From the NCBI GenBank assembly GCA_002500745.1, contig DLST01000014.1, positions 108,751-172,750 of the forward strand: 64,000 nucleotides of DNA, given 5' to 3'. The notes under the pieces were generated by a model, which searched no databases, had not been told where the DNA came from, and worked only from the letters and a program-made list of their open reading frames with translations. The position numbers and the translations under genes were made by a program. Position 1 is the first letter of the stretch. The number at the start of each line of letters is the position of its first letter. Positions 9,505 to 17,456 of the stretch are shown piece after piece. This DNA comes from Sphingobacterium sp. UBA7855. GTDB lineage: Bacteria > Bacteroidota > Bacteroidia > Sphingobacteriales > Sphingobacteriaceae.

Positions 9505-9696
9505 ATGCAAGAAGGTAAAGTAAAATTCTTTAATGAGACCAAAGGTTTCGGTTTCATCATCCCTAACTCAGGCGAGAGCGAAATTTTTGTTCACGTTTCT
9601 GGATTAGTAGACAAAGTTCGTGAGAATGATAGTGTATCTTACGAAGTTGAACAAGGCCGTAAAGGTCTTAATGCGGTAAATGTAAGAGTTATCTAA
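9505..9696 (+). CDS. Cold-shock-domain protein
   Basis: This 63-residue single cold-shock domain has RNP1 KGFGFI (about 12-17) and RNP2 IFVHVSG (about 25-31). It binds single-stranded RNA/DNA and acts as an RNA chaperone in the cytoplasm. It is monocistronic, preceded by an A+T-rich leader with a TACCTTTA near-match to a -7 box at 9475-9482, and followed by a strong terminator. Confidence 0.93.
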   Translation: MQEGKVKFFNETKGFGFIIPNSGESEIFVHVSGLVDKVRENDSVSYEVEQGRKGLNAVNVRVI

Positions 9697-9721
9697 TAAG
9701 ATTGAAGATATATTTATTGTG

Positions 9722-9753
9722 AAAAAGCCTATGCGAAAAGCATAGGCTTTTTT
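9722..9753 (+). terminator. Intrinsic terminator of the cold-shock gene
   Basis: AGCCTATGC pairs with GCATAGGCT around a short GAAA-type loop, followed by a T-run. Confidence 0.9.
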
Positions 9754-9896
9754 ATGCAGTTGTATTTCATGAGCCAGGATTGATATTATCCTTAGCATTG
9801 GCAATTCCAAGGAGTAGGTGCGGGAGCAGTTGTTATGGTCGGTTAAACATTTTGGACTGATAATTGTAACGAAGTGTTTAAAATATGGAGATTAAG

Positions 9897-10091
9897 ATGA
9901 AACGCACTTTATTATTAATTTTTTCTGTCGTAATAGCGATTTCCATGTCGGCATGTTATTCTACTCATCATGGCCACAGCCATGGGCGAGGTCCGAAAAA
10001 AATGCCGCCAGGTCAGGCTAAAAAATACTACGGAGAGCAGTCTGCTCGTGATTTTGCTCCTGGGCAGCAAAAGAAAAAGCATAGACATTAA
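9897..10091 (+). CDS. Small His/Lys-rich lipoprotein
   Basis: About 64 residues. MKRTLLLIFSVVIAISMSAC is a lipoprotein signal with a lipobox ending in Cys 20, followed by a His/Gly-rich segment (THHGHSHGRGPKKMPPGQAK) and a basic tail KKKHRH. I prefer the ATG at 9897 over the in-frame ATG at 9885, because the later start gives a normal lipoprotein signal. Similar peptides in Sphingobacteriaceae sometimes carry quinol-oxidase names, which nothing in the sequence supports. The His-rich part could bind metal. Confidence 0.7.
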   Translation: MKRTLLLIFSVVIAISMSACYSTHHGHSHGRGPKKMPPGQAKKYYGEQSARDFAPGQQKKKHRH

Positions 10092-10102
10092 CAACACAGC
10101 AT

Positions 10103-10138
10103 AAAAAAAGCTTTCACAGGAATGTGAAAGCTTTTTTT
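10103..10138. terminator. Bidirectional terminator
   Basis: A-run, AGCTTTCAC / GTGAAAGCT stem and T-run, placed between the convergent lipoprotein and DUF805 genes. Confidence 0.9.
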
Positions 10139-10153
10139 ATAAGGTTTTAGAAT

Positions 10154-10657
10154 CTAAGCGAAGGGATCCTTGTCAGGTGCTGGCGGTGTTGGATTTGAAG
10201 GCTGCGAACTTCCAATTTGTGAACTTCCAAATGGGTCTTGCGTACGAGAAGAACCAAATGGATCTTGGCTTTGATTAAAAGGATGATTTATAGCATTTTC
10301 AGCGGCCTTAGGATCTGGTCCATATTGGTTAGATGCTTTGTCACCTTCCAATACCAATAAGTAAAGCAGATAAATCCAACCAATAAATGGAATCAAGGAG
10401 ACTAATATAAACCAGCCTGATTTATTGGTGTCATGTAGTCTTCGGACTGTAACGGCTATCCCTGGAATTAGTAAAGCTAAACTTACTAAGCCTGAGACAT
10501 ACGTAAATAAGCTTGCAATTTGTCCCAATATTGCAAATACTGCGCTAATGATGAGATTTGCAAGGAAGAACATCCAATATTCCTTTCGACGGGCTCTACC
10601 CTCAAAATTGGCATAGTTGTCTCGAACAACTTTTAAAAAGGCTTCTTTAAGTTCCAT
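10154..10657 (-). CDS. DUF805-family membrane protein
   Basis: This 167-residue protein has a DUF805 membrane domain (about 1-110) with the family marks NFEGRARRKEYWMFFL, VTVRRLHDTNKSGWF and LLVLEGDKASNQYGPDPK, and about three to four transmembrane helices. It ends in a low-complexity tail with repeated DPFGSS units and prolines. It is an inner-membrane protein of unknown role, sometimes linked to sodium or stress responses. It is single, with its own terminator downstream. Confidence 0.9.
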   Translation of the reverse strand: MELKEAFLKVVRDNYANFEGRARRKEYWMFFLANLIISAVFAILGQIASLFTYVSGLVSLALLIPGIAVTVRRLHDTNKSGWFILVSLIPFIGWIYLLYLLVLEGDKASNQYGPDPKAAENAINHPFNQSQDPFGSSRTQDPFGSSQIGSSQPSNPTPPAPDKDPFA

Positions 10658-10907
10658 ATTATTAATACTTTTTTTGGTGAAAATTATGTTAGTAAACTAT
10701 ATGTTATTTCAGTTTTGTTACAATAAATGTACCAAGAATTTATCCAAGAAATCAATTATTATAGACAAGGCGATAGCTAACTGGAATGTATTGGCTAGAT
10801 ATTCAGTTTGTATTTTTGGTTTGAGATCTTTAATTACTCCATGAAAATTTTCATTTCTAAGGGATAAGGACTCGTTGGGTTATAAGGAGGGCTTGAATCG
10901 AAAACTC

Positions 10908-11630
10908 TTACCGAAAAATCTCTTCGAGAATGTAGAGCGATTTTATTTCTTTAAAATTTGTACGGTGCAAGCGATAGAAATCAAGTACTTTTTCCAACAA
11001 AAATTGTCTATCTGAGCTGGTCATTTTAATTCGCTCGCAATTTGAATATTCGGAATCAATTAAGGTTCTAAAAATTGACGTATGTGGTTCCTGTAAAACA
11101 AGCGGGTGTTCGGGGAGACTATTTGAAAAGGTTGCTTCGTAAAGATTGAAATAGGGGAGTACTTGTTTCGATTTGGCCGGATAAAACCCAAGGAAGCGTG
11201 TGAGTTTTATTAAAAAGACAAGATGAAAATTGGCGAGGTTTGAATGACTTTGATCCAGCCAAAGTATGGATTGATGAATAAATTCGAAAAGGTAGCTGTC
11301 ATGTTCTTGTTCCTTCAGTATCTTATAAAGTATTTCATTCAGAAAAAGAGCCAGCGAACTTTTGACGATATCATAAGGTATTTCTTGCAGTGCGGGTACT
11401 TGACGTGCTTCAGAGATCCTTTGGAGTGAACCATTATCTTTATGCGTGGCGACTATTTCCAATAAATGTAAAGGTTGGAGAATATTGGCCTTGATTTTTG
11501 CTTTAGGCTTCCTTGCTCCGGCAATAAGATAAGATTGCATGCCAAAATGTTCGGTATATAGCTGGGCAACGAGACTACTTTCCGAATAGTTTGTTGTTTT
11601 TAAGACTACAGCTCTAGTTTTGTTCAGCAT
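10908..11630 (-). CDS. recO: DNA repair protein RecO
   Basis: RecO, about 240 residues from MLNKTRAVVLKTTNYSESSL. It has an N-terminal OB fold (YSESSLVAQLYTEHFG, SYLIAGARKPKAK) and a helical C-terminal domain. It helps load RecA onto SSB-coated DNA with RecR in the RecF pathway. The reading frame extends 17 codons further upstream, but family alignment and the ATG at 11630 favour the shorter form. The start overlaps the upstream membrane-protein gene by 17 bases. The four-Cys zinc motif of some RecO proteins is not seen. Confidence 0.9.
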   Translation of the reverse strand: MLNKTRAVVLKTTNYSESSLVAQLYTEHFGMQSYLIAGARKPKAKIKANILQPLHLLEIVATHKDNGSLQRISEARQVPALQEIPYDIVKSSLALFLNEILYKILKEQEHDSYLFEFIHQSILWLDQSHSNLANFHLVFLIKLTRFLGFYPAKSKQVLPYFNLYEATFSNSLPEHPLVLQEPHTSIFRTLIDSEYSNCERIKMTSSDRQFLLEKVLDFYRLHRTNFKEIKSLYILEEIFR

Positions 11631-11865
11631 TCCCTTCTTTATCTTTTTTATGTCCTTCCTCACGCATCTCCATGAGGGCATCTCGGTCTACCTTACGAAT
11701 CATGCGATAGATTAAAGTCAGGAATCCGACACTAAATACGATTACTCCAATCAGCATAGCGAGCTTATACCAGTTAGAGCGTTGTTCCATGAGATAATAT
11801 CCCCCTATCACCAGTACGACACCGATAATTATTTCCCTTATACCCTTGCGAAGATATTTGTTCAT
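11614..11865 (-). CDS. Small two-helix membrane protein upstream of recO
   Basis: About 83 residues from MNKYLRKGIREI. Two hydrophobic helices (about 10-24 and 32-52) are followed by a charged C-terminal tail (EGHKKDKEGNAEQN). I take the ATG at 11865 because the longer open frame adds residues with no protein-like character. It overlaps recO by 17 bases, so the two are likely coupled. The family is not recognised. Confidence 0.7.
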   Translation of the reverse strand: MNKYLRKGIREIIIGVVLVIGGYYLMEQRSNWYKLAMLIGVIVFSVGFLTLIYRMIRKVDRDALMEMREEGHKKDKEGNAEQN

Positions 11866-11926
11866 AAATGTGAATTGTTGAAAACTATTTTTCTTTACAG
11901 AGCAAATATAATACAATAAAATCCTT

Positions 11927-11934
11927 TATTTTTG
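11927..11934 (+). promoter_or_regulatory. Candidate -7 box for the rpmB cluster
   Basis: TATTTTTG fits TAnnTTTG, about 150 bases upstream of rpmB and between divergent genes. If used, it leaves a long leader containing the hairpin at 12014-12041. Confidence 0.4.
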
Positions 11935-12013
11935 CCGATACCCTTCCTATGTAGAACTATTTTTAAAAATAATTCCAATTATCTTGTTGCTTATCTAAAA
12001 AAAAATATAGATA

Positions 12014-12041
12014 TTTGCAAACTCTTTGCAGAGAGTGCAAA
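12014..12041 (+). promoter_or_regulatory. Leader hairpin upstream of rpmB
   Basis: TTTGCA pairs with TGCAAA and inner CTCT with AGAG around TTGC, with a two-base mismatch between the two stems. It lies 41 bases upstream of rpmB with no T-run, so it is not an obvious terminator. It could be an autoregulatory site of the ribosomal operon, but this is unproven. Confidence 0.35.
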
Positions 12042-12082
12042 GGATTAACATATTGTAATAAAGACAACAAAAAAATAATATC

Positions 12083-12316
12083 ATGTCAAGAATTTGTGAT
12101 TTAACAGGCAAAGCGGCGTTAACAGGGAATAACGTTTCTCACTCAAACGTTAAAACTAAACGTAAATTCTATCCAAATTTACAAACTAAGCGTTTTTACA
12201 TTCCAGAAGAAGATCGTTGGATTACGTTGAAAGTATCTACTTCTGCTATCAAGACTATCAACAAGAACGGGATTACAGCAGCGATCAATAAATTTATCGT
12301 TAAAGGCTCAATCTAA
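12083..12316 (+). CDS. rpmB: 50S ribosomal protein L28
   Basis: This 77-residue protein matches bL28: MSRICDLTGKAALTGNNVSHSN, then KTKRKFYPNLQTKRFY and the C-terminal VSTSAIKTINKNGI. It is part of the large ribosomal subunit. It is followed by rpmG and a DUF4295 gene in the order usual for Bacteroidota, then by ftsY after a terminator. Confidence 0.97.
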   Translation: MSRICDLTGKAALTGNNVSHSNVKTKRKFYPNLQTKRFYIPEEDRWITLKVSTSAIKTINKNGITAAINKFIVKGSI

Positions 12317-12391
12317 TTGATTGTCGCGCCTGTTACATTAAGATTATTCATGAAATTTCAATCCTAATAGGATTCAAAATAAAGTAAAACA

Positions 12392-12574
12392 ATGGCTAAA
12401 AAAGGAAATAGAGTACAAGTTATCTTAGAATGTACTGAACACAAAGAAAGTGGTCTTCCGGGAATGTCTCGTTACATCACTACTAAAAACAAAAAGAACA
12501 CAACTGAGCGTTTAGAGTTGAAAAAATTCAACCCAGTATTGAGAAAAGTTACTGTTCATAAAGAAATTAAGTAA
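12392..12574 (+). CDS. rpmG: 50S ribosomal protein L33
   Basis: This 60-residue bL33 has the typical [20 protein letters not shown] start and [19 protein letters not shown] core. It has only one of the cysteines (ECTEHK) used for zinc in Cys-rich L33 forms, so it is the zinc-free type. It lies between rpmB and the DUF4295 gene in one probable transcript. Confidence 0.97.
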   Translation: MAKKGNRVQVILECTEHKESGLPGMSRYITTKNKKNTTERLELKKFNPVLRKVTVHKEIK

Positions 12575-12625
12575 GTCACATATCTTGGCACTTGAAAGAG
12601 ATGCTAAGTAAAATATTAATATACC

Positions 12626-12787
12626 ATGGCAAAGAAAGCAGTTGCATCGTTACAAAAAGGTGGCGGTAAAGAATTTACAAAGGTTATTATTACTACTAAA
12701 TCTGCAAAAACTGGCGCGTATACTTTCAAAGAAGGTATGGTTCACAACGATAAAGTGAAAGACGTAGTTGCAGCAGCTCAAAAATAA
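12626..12787 (+). CDS. DUF4295 small ribosome-associated protein
   Basis: This 53-residue basic protein reads MAKKAVASLQKGGGKEFTKV and ends DVVAAAQK. It matches DUF4295, which is restricted to Bacteroidota and constantly sits after rpmB and rpmG. From memory, a structure of a Flavobacterium ribosome assigned a protein of this kind to the large subunit (bL38); I cannot confirm that here. Context alone supports a ribosomal role. A terminator lies 54 bases downstream. Confidence 0.88.
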   Translation: MAKKAVASLQKGGGKEFTKVIITTKSAKTGAYTFKEGMVHNDKVKDVVAAAQK

Positions 12788-12841
12788 CGAGTAGTATTTT
12801 CCTTTTTTAAAGTTTTTCTTTAAAAAGAATTCGATAAAAAT

Positions 12842-12876
12842 AGCCGTTTTGGTATCCTACCGAAAGGGCTTTTTTT
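12842..12876 (+). terminator. Intrinsic terminator of the rpmB-rpmG-DUF4295 cluster
   Basis: A 12-pair imperfect stem, from AGCC (12842) to GGCT (12870) with one G/G mismatch, closes on TCC, and seven Ts follow. Confidence 0.8.
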
Positions 12877-12892
12877 GTTTAGGACATTTGTT

Positions 12893-12900
12893 TATATTTG
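12893..12900 (+). promoter_or_regulatory. -7 promoter box for ftsY
   Basis: TATATTTG is an exact TAnnTTTG match 25 bases before the ftsY ATG, with a TTTG at 12874-12877 as possible -33 element. Confidence 0.6.
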
Positions 12901-12925
12901 AACATCAATTTTCACTACACATTCC

Positions 12926-13888
12926 ATGGGATTATTTGATTTTTTTAAGAAAAAACCACAAACACAAGAAGAAGAACAGGCCCTAGATAAGGGTTTGGAA
13001 AAAACAAAAGAAGGCTTTTTATCCAAGATTACAAAAGCTGTAGTTGGTAAGTCCACTGTAGATGACGATGTATTGGATAATCTGGAGGAAGTTTTGGTTA
13101 CTTCTGATGTGGGGGTTACGACGACTTTAAAAATCATTGATCGCATACAGGCCCGTGTTGCCCGAGATAAATACGTTTCTACTTCAGAGCTAAATAATCT
13201 GTTGAAAGAGGAAATTCAAACGTTACTGGCAGAGAACAATAGCGCTGATTTCGAACATTTCAATTATGGTGAGCATAAACCCTATGTCATTATGGTCGTG
13301 GGTGTTAATGGGGTTGGTAAAACAACAACTATTGGCAAACTGGCTCATCAGCTGAAGCAAGCTGGCAGCAAAGTGGTTTTGGGTGCTGCGGATACCTTTC
13401 GTGCTGCGGCCGTTGATCAACTTAAATTATGGGGCGAGCGTGTTGGCGTTCGTGTTGTCGCTCAGGCCATGGGGTCAGATCCTGCTTCAGTGGCTTATGA
13501 TACCGTAAAATCCGCTGTCGCAAATGGTGAAGATGTCTGTATCATAGATACGGCAGGACGGTTGCATAATAAGGTTGGCTTAATGAATGAGCTAACTAAG
13601 ATCAAGAACGTTATGCAAAAGGTTGTTCCGGGAGCGCCACATGAAATCTTGTTGGTTTTGGATGCCTCAACAGGGCAAAATGCCATTGAGCAGTGTACAC
13701 AATTTACGCAAGCAACAGATGTGAACGCCTTAGCTTTGACGAAGCTCGATGGAACAGCTAAGGGGGGCGTAGTTATCGGTATATCCGATCAATTTAAGAT
13801 CCCCGTGAAATATATTGGTGTAGGAGAGAAAATTGGTGATCTTCAGTTGTTTAACAAAAAGGAATTTGTAGACTCCCTTTTTAAATAG
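12926..13888 (+). CDS. ftsY: Signal recognition particle receptor FtsY
   Basis: This 320-residue SRP GTPase docks the SRP-ribosome complex at the membrane. It has a short acidic/basic N-terminal A region, an NG domain with P-loop VVGVNGVGKTTTIGKLA (about 126-142), DTFRAAA, DTAGRLHN (G3) and TKLDGTAKGG (G4), and the closing GVGEKIGDLQLFN. It lacks the long acidic A domain of E. coli FtsY, as is common outside Enterobacteria. rimO follows after 18 bases. Confidence 0.97.
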   Translation: MGLFDFFKKKPQTQEEEQALDKGLEKTKEGFLSKITKAVVGKSTVDDDVLDNLEEVLVTSDVGVTTTLKIIDRIQARVARDKYVSTSELNNLLKEEIQTLLAENNSADFEHFNYGEHKPYVIMVVGVNGVGKTTTIGKLAHQLKQAGSKVVLGAADTFRAAAVDQLKLWGERVGVRVVAQAMGSDPASVAYDTVKSAVANGEDVCIIDTAGRLHNKVGLMNELTKIKNVMQKVVPGAPHEILLVLDASTGQNAIEQCTQFTQATDVNALALTKLDGTAKGGVVIGISDQFKIPVKYIGVGEKIGDLQLFNKKEFVDSLFK

Positions 13889-13906
13889 AGTCTGCCTTCA
13901 AATCAT

Positions 13907-15244
13907 ATGAAGACAAAATACGCGAAACCAGCCCCGTCGGTTAATAAACCACGTGTCAATGTGGTCACCTTGGGCTGTTCGAAAAATATTCACGATAGTG
14001 AAGTTCTGATGGGTCAGTTGAAAGGCAATCAGATGGAAGTTGTTCATGAAGCATCAAATATACAGGCGAATGATATTGTCGTGATCAATACCTGCGGTTT
14101 TATTGATAATGCCAAGCAGGAATCTATAGATGCCATCTTGCAATATTCGGATTTAAAAGAACAGGGGAAAATCAATAAAGTAATCGTTACCGGCTGCCTT
14201 TCAGAACGGTATAAACCAGAGTTGCAGTCTGAAATCCCCAATGTTGATGCTTTTTTCGGTACGAACGATTTGCCGGATCTATTGTCTTCCATTGGTGCTG
14301 ATTATCGGCACGAATTGCTTGGTGAGCGACTATTGACAACACCTTCTCATTTTTCTTATTTTAAAATTGCTGAGGGGTGTAACCGCCCATGTTCTTTTTG
14401 TGCAATTCCTTTGATGCGTGGTAAGCACATTTCCAAATCCATAGACGATCTGGTGAAAGAAGCTAAATTCCTTGCATCGAATGGTACCAAAGAGTTAATT
14501 TTAATAGCGCAGGATCTAACTTATTATGGCCTCGACATCTATGGAAAGCGCAATCTTTCTGATCTCATGCGTCATTTATCGGATGTCGATGGTATCGAAT
14601 GGATCAGACTGCAGTATGCCTATCCTTCGGGGTTCCCAATGGATATTTTGGACGCCATGAATGAACGTTCAAATATCTGTAATTACTTGGATATGCCATT
14701 GCAACATATATCTGATCCGATGTTGAAGTCTATGCGCAGAGGTACAACAAAACAGAAACAGATTGATCTTGTCAATGCCATACGTGACAAAGTTCCGGAT
14801 ATCGCCTTGCGTACAACATTAATTTGTGGTTATCCAGGTGAAACTGAACAGGACTTTCAGGAGATGTTAGATTGGGTTGAAGAGACTCGTTTTGACAGGT
14901 TAGGTTGTTTTACTTATTCTCACGAAGAAAAAACACACGCACATACTTTGGAAGATGATGTACCTCAGGAAGTAAAAGAGGAGCGTGTCGAAGCGATCAT
15001 GGAAGTTCAGCAAGGGATTTCCTATGATATCAATCAGTCTAAGGTTGGTCATACCTATAAAGTGCTGGTTGATCGTATCGACGGCGATTACTTTATTGGC
15101 CGCACAGAATACGACTCTCCAGAGGTTGACAATGAGGTCTTGATTCCTGCTGCAGATTCTTATGCACGTATTGGTGATTTTGTTCAGGTAAAAATCGACC
15201 GTGCCGAAGATTTCGATCTATATGGTGAAATTGTAAGGAAATAA
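13907..15244 (+). CDS. rimO: Ribosomal protein S12 methylthiotransferase RimO
   Basis: This 445-residue radical-SAM methylthiotransferase modifies an Asp of ribosomal protein S12. The UPF0004 domain carries three Cys (TLGCSKN, NTCGF, TGCLSERY) for the auxiliary cluster. The radical-SAM motif CNRPCSFCAIP gives the CxxxCxxC cluster near residue 160, and a TRAM domain closes the C-terminus. SPGCSK-like TLGCSKN and IRDKVPDIALRTT favour RimO over MiaB. It lies 18 bases after ftsY. Confidence 0.95.
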   Translation: MKTKYAKPAPSVNKPRVNVVTLGCSKNIHDSEVLMGQLKGNQMEVVHEASNIQANDIVVINTCGFIDNAKQESIDAILQYSDLKEQGKINKVIVTGCLSERYKPELQSEIPNVDAFFGTNDLPDLLSSIGADYRHELLGERLLTTPSHFSYFKIAEGCNRPCSFCAIPLMRGKHISKSIDDLVKEAKFLASNGTKELILIAQDLTYYGLDIYGKRNLSDLMRHLSDVDGIEWIRLQYAYPSGFPMDILDAMNERSNICNYLDMPLQHISDPMLKSMRRGTTKQKQIDLVNAIRDKVPDIALRTTLICGYPGETEQDFQEMLDWVEETRFDRLGCFTYSHEEKTHAHTLEDDVPQEVKEERVEAIMEVQQGISYDINQSKVGHTYKVLVDRIDGDYFIGRTEYDSPEVDNEVLIPAADSYARIGDFVQVKIDRAEDFDLYGEIVRK

Positions 15245-15269
15245 GTTTAAAAGCTTATAGATGAAAATA

Positions 15270-15313
15270 GAAACAAATGGGCCTCCTTTATTCAAAGGAG
15301 GCCCGTTTGTTTC
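15270..15313. terminator. Long hairpin after rimO
   Basis: A near-perfect 20-base stem (GAAACAAA-T-GGGCCTCCTTT against its complement, one G-T wobble) with a 4-base loop lies 26 bases after the rimO stop. It has no long T-run, but is the obvious end of the ftsY-rimO transcript. Confidence 0.75.
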
Positions 15314-15377
15314 TAGACAATTGTCAGTAAAATGATATAATTTAAAAGCTACAGAAGCTTTTTGTGAAAATTCACTA

Positions 15378-15405
15378 TTTTGTCGACGCAAACTCGATAC
15401 ATTTG
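15378..15405 (+). promoter_or_regulatory. Candidate promoter for bshC
   Basis: TTTTG (15378-15382) and TACATTTG (15398-15405) are spaced 15 bases apart and fit the -33/-7 pattern. Its transcript would carry about 200 bases of leader before bshC. The remainder of the 15314-15606 gap shows no gene. Confidence 0.5.
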
Positions 15406-15606
15406 TAAGCGTATAATCCCCATTTTAAACAATCTATAGCCGTTTAAAATCAGATTCAAGAAATCCCGTCGTTTTACGGGTGACTCAGCCTTCTGATTAA
15501 AATTGAAAATAGGTTCTATTTAACGAAAAGATGCACTGCCATGTCAGCTTCCTTTGGGGATTTCCGTTATCAATTAAGAACAGAGAATAATTAATAAAAT
15601 TTGCAG

Positions 15607-17196
15607 ATGAAGGCAACTTATATTGAATATAGTGAAACAAATAGCTTCTCCAAGACTTTATTAGCCTATTTGGCACATGATGAGGCCTTAGAACCTTTTG
15701 TTGGGAATTGGCCTACCTGGGCCGGTTTTGAAAAGCAATTGAACGAAAAGAAGAAATTTGAATACCGGGAGATTCTTGTTGAGCGTCTTAAAAAGCAATA
15801 TGGTGAACTATTAAAGGATTCTCCTGCTGTAGCGGCCAATATAGCGCTGTTGCTCGATCAGAATTCTTATACCATCACGACCGGGCATCAGCTCAATATT
15901 TTTACCGGGCCTTTGTATTTTATTTTTAAAATCATGACGGCCATTCGTTTGTCTGAAGATTTGAAGAGCAGACATTCCGATAAAAATTTTATTCCAGTTT
16001 ATTGGATGGCGACCGAAGACCACGATTTTGAAGAAATCAACCATACGAAAGTCTTCGGTAAGAAAATTAGTTGGGATACAGCCGCTGTTTCTGCTACCGG
16101 AAGAATGGATACAACGACGATTGTTGACGCCGTGAAGCAGTATACAAATATTTTAGGGCTTTCAGAAAACTCCACTCGGCTTACACGCATTGTGGAAGAA
16201 GCCTATTTGAACCATGATCGTTTAGCCGATGCAACGCGGTATATGGTCAATGAATTGTTTAAGTCATACGGCCTTTTGATTATTGACGCGGATGATCGGG
16301 CATTGAAGGAACTGTTTAAGCCGATTATTAAAGAAGATATCTTCTCTGAAAATAGCTTTAAGGCAATAACTTCTCGATCGGAGGAGTTGGAGTCAAAGGG
16401 TTTTTCTACTCAAGTACACGCACGTGAAATTAATTTCTTTTATTTAACGGATGAATTTAGGGAACGTCTCGTGCTCACTGCTGATGGCCGATACGAAGTA
16501 TTGCATCAGAATATTTATTTTACAAAGGCGGAGTTGGAGCAAGAAATCGAGCATCATCCCGAGCGGTTCAGTCCCAACGTGGTTATGCGTCCGATGTATC
16601 AAGAAATTATACTTCCTAATCTTGCGTACATTGGCGGTGGAGCCGAAATGGTCTATTGGATGCAATTAAAGTCGAATTTTGACCACTATCAGGTCGATTT
16701 TCCAATTTTGATACCACGCAATTCAGCGATGATAACAGACGATAAAATAGCGGCTAAGTTATTTCGCGTTGATCTTACTTTCAAAAGTATCTTTCGTTCA
16801 GCAGAAGTGCTGAAGAAGGAATATGTACGGCGCCATACTAAAGAACGTCTGAATCTCAACGACGAATGGATGGAGCTGAATGCCATTTTTGGTAAGATAA
16901 AGTTGCGAACCCATAAAATTGATCCAAGTTTAGGGCCGAGTACGGAGGCAGTAAAAGCACGATTAAAAAAAGCGATCAATAATTTAGAAAAAAAGCTGTT
17001 GAAAGCCGAGAAGCGAAATCACCAACACGCTTTAACCGATATTGATCAAGTTAAGGAAAAACTCTTCCCGGGAGGAGGGCTGCAGGAAAGATCTGAGAAT
17101 TTCGCTTTACTTTACGTTAAACATGGCGATAACCTCTTCAAGGATCTTTACAAGTACTTTAATCCATTGGATTTTAAATTCACAATTTTGTATTAG
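15607..17196 (+). CDS. bshC: Bacillithiol biosynthesis cysteine-adding enzyme BshC
   Basis: About 529 residues. BshC joins cysteine to GlcN-malate in the last step of bacillithiol synthesis. Diagnostic segments are TGHQLNIFTGPLYFIFK, YWMATEDHDFEEINH, MRPMYQEIILPNLAYIGGGA and the C-terminal FPGGGLQERSENF. A coiled-coil region lies around residues 445-480. I take the ATG at 15607; a TTG two codons upstream is less likely. bshA and bshB are not in the window. It is monocistronic with a terminator directly behind. Confidence 0.95.
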   Translation: MKATYIEYSETNSFSKTLLAYLAHDEALEPFVGNWPTWAGFEKQLNEKKKFEYREILVERLKKQYGELLKDSPAVAANIALLLDQNSYTITTGHQLNIFTGPLYFIFKIMTAIRLSEDLKSRHSDKNFIPVYWMATEDHDFEEINHTKVFGKKISWDTAAVSATGRMDTTTIVDAVKQYTNILGLSENSTRLTRIVEEAYLNHDRLADATRYMVNELFKSYGLLIIDADDRALKELFKPIIKEDIFSENSFKAITSRSEELESKGFSTQVHAREINFFYLTDEFRERLVLTADGRYEVLHQNIYFTKAELEQEIEHHPERFSPNVVMRPMYQEIILPNLAYIGGGAEMVYWMQLKSNFDHYQVDFPILIPRNSAMITDDKIAAKLFRVDLTFKSIFRSAEVLKKEYVRRHTKERLNLNDEWMELNAIFGKIKLRTHKIDPSLGPSTEAVKARLKKAINNLEKKLLKAEKRNHQHALTDIDQVKEKLFPGGGLQERSENFALLYVKHGDNLFKDLYKYFNPLDFKFTILY

Positions 17197-17197
17197 G

Positions 17198-17222
17198 AAG
17201 TCAGCTTCGGCTGACTTTTTTC
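17198..17222 (+). terminator. Intrinsic terminator of bshC
   Basis: AAGTCAGC, UUCG tetraloop, GCTGACTT, then T-run; it begins two bases after the bshC stop. Confidence 0.92.
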
Positions 17223-17456
17223 TGTCGTATTTGATGAGATTGCCAAGAAAGAACTTTCATTTCAATTTCTGTTGGTATTAGCGTAAGGATGAAAATTTTA
17301 TTGCATGTTCTGATAGCGGGTTGTTTTTCGGGAAACTGATGGCATTTCAGGTATACAAGTATTAAAATGTTTTGTTTATAATTTCATAATACTTCGTTTA
17401 GTTTCTGTTAATAGTTTCAATTTAGTTTTGCTTTCATTATAAAAATCAACAACTAA

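Noticed and set aside
10617..10844. 75-codon frame on the plus strand
   Set aside because: Overlaps the DUF805 start in antisense, low-complexity composition, no family similarity.
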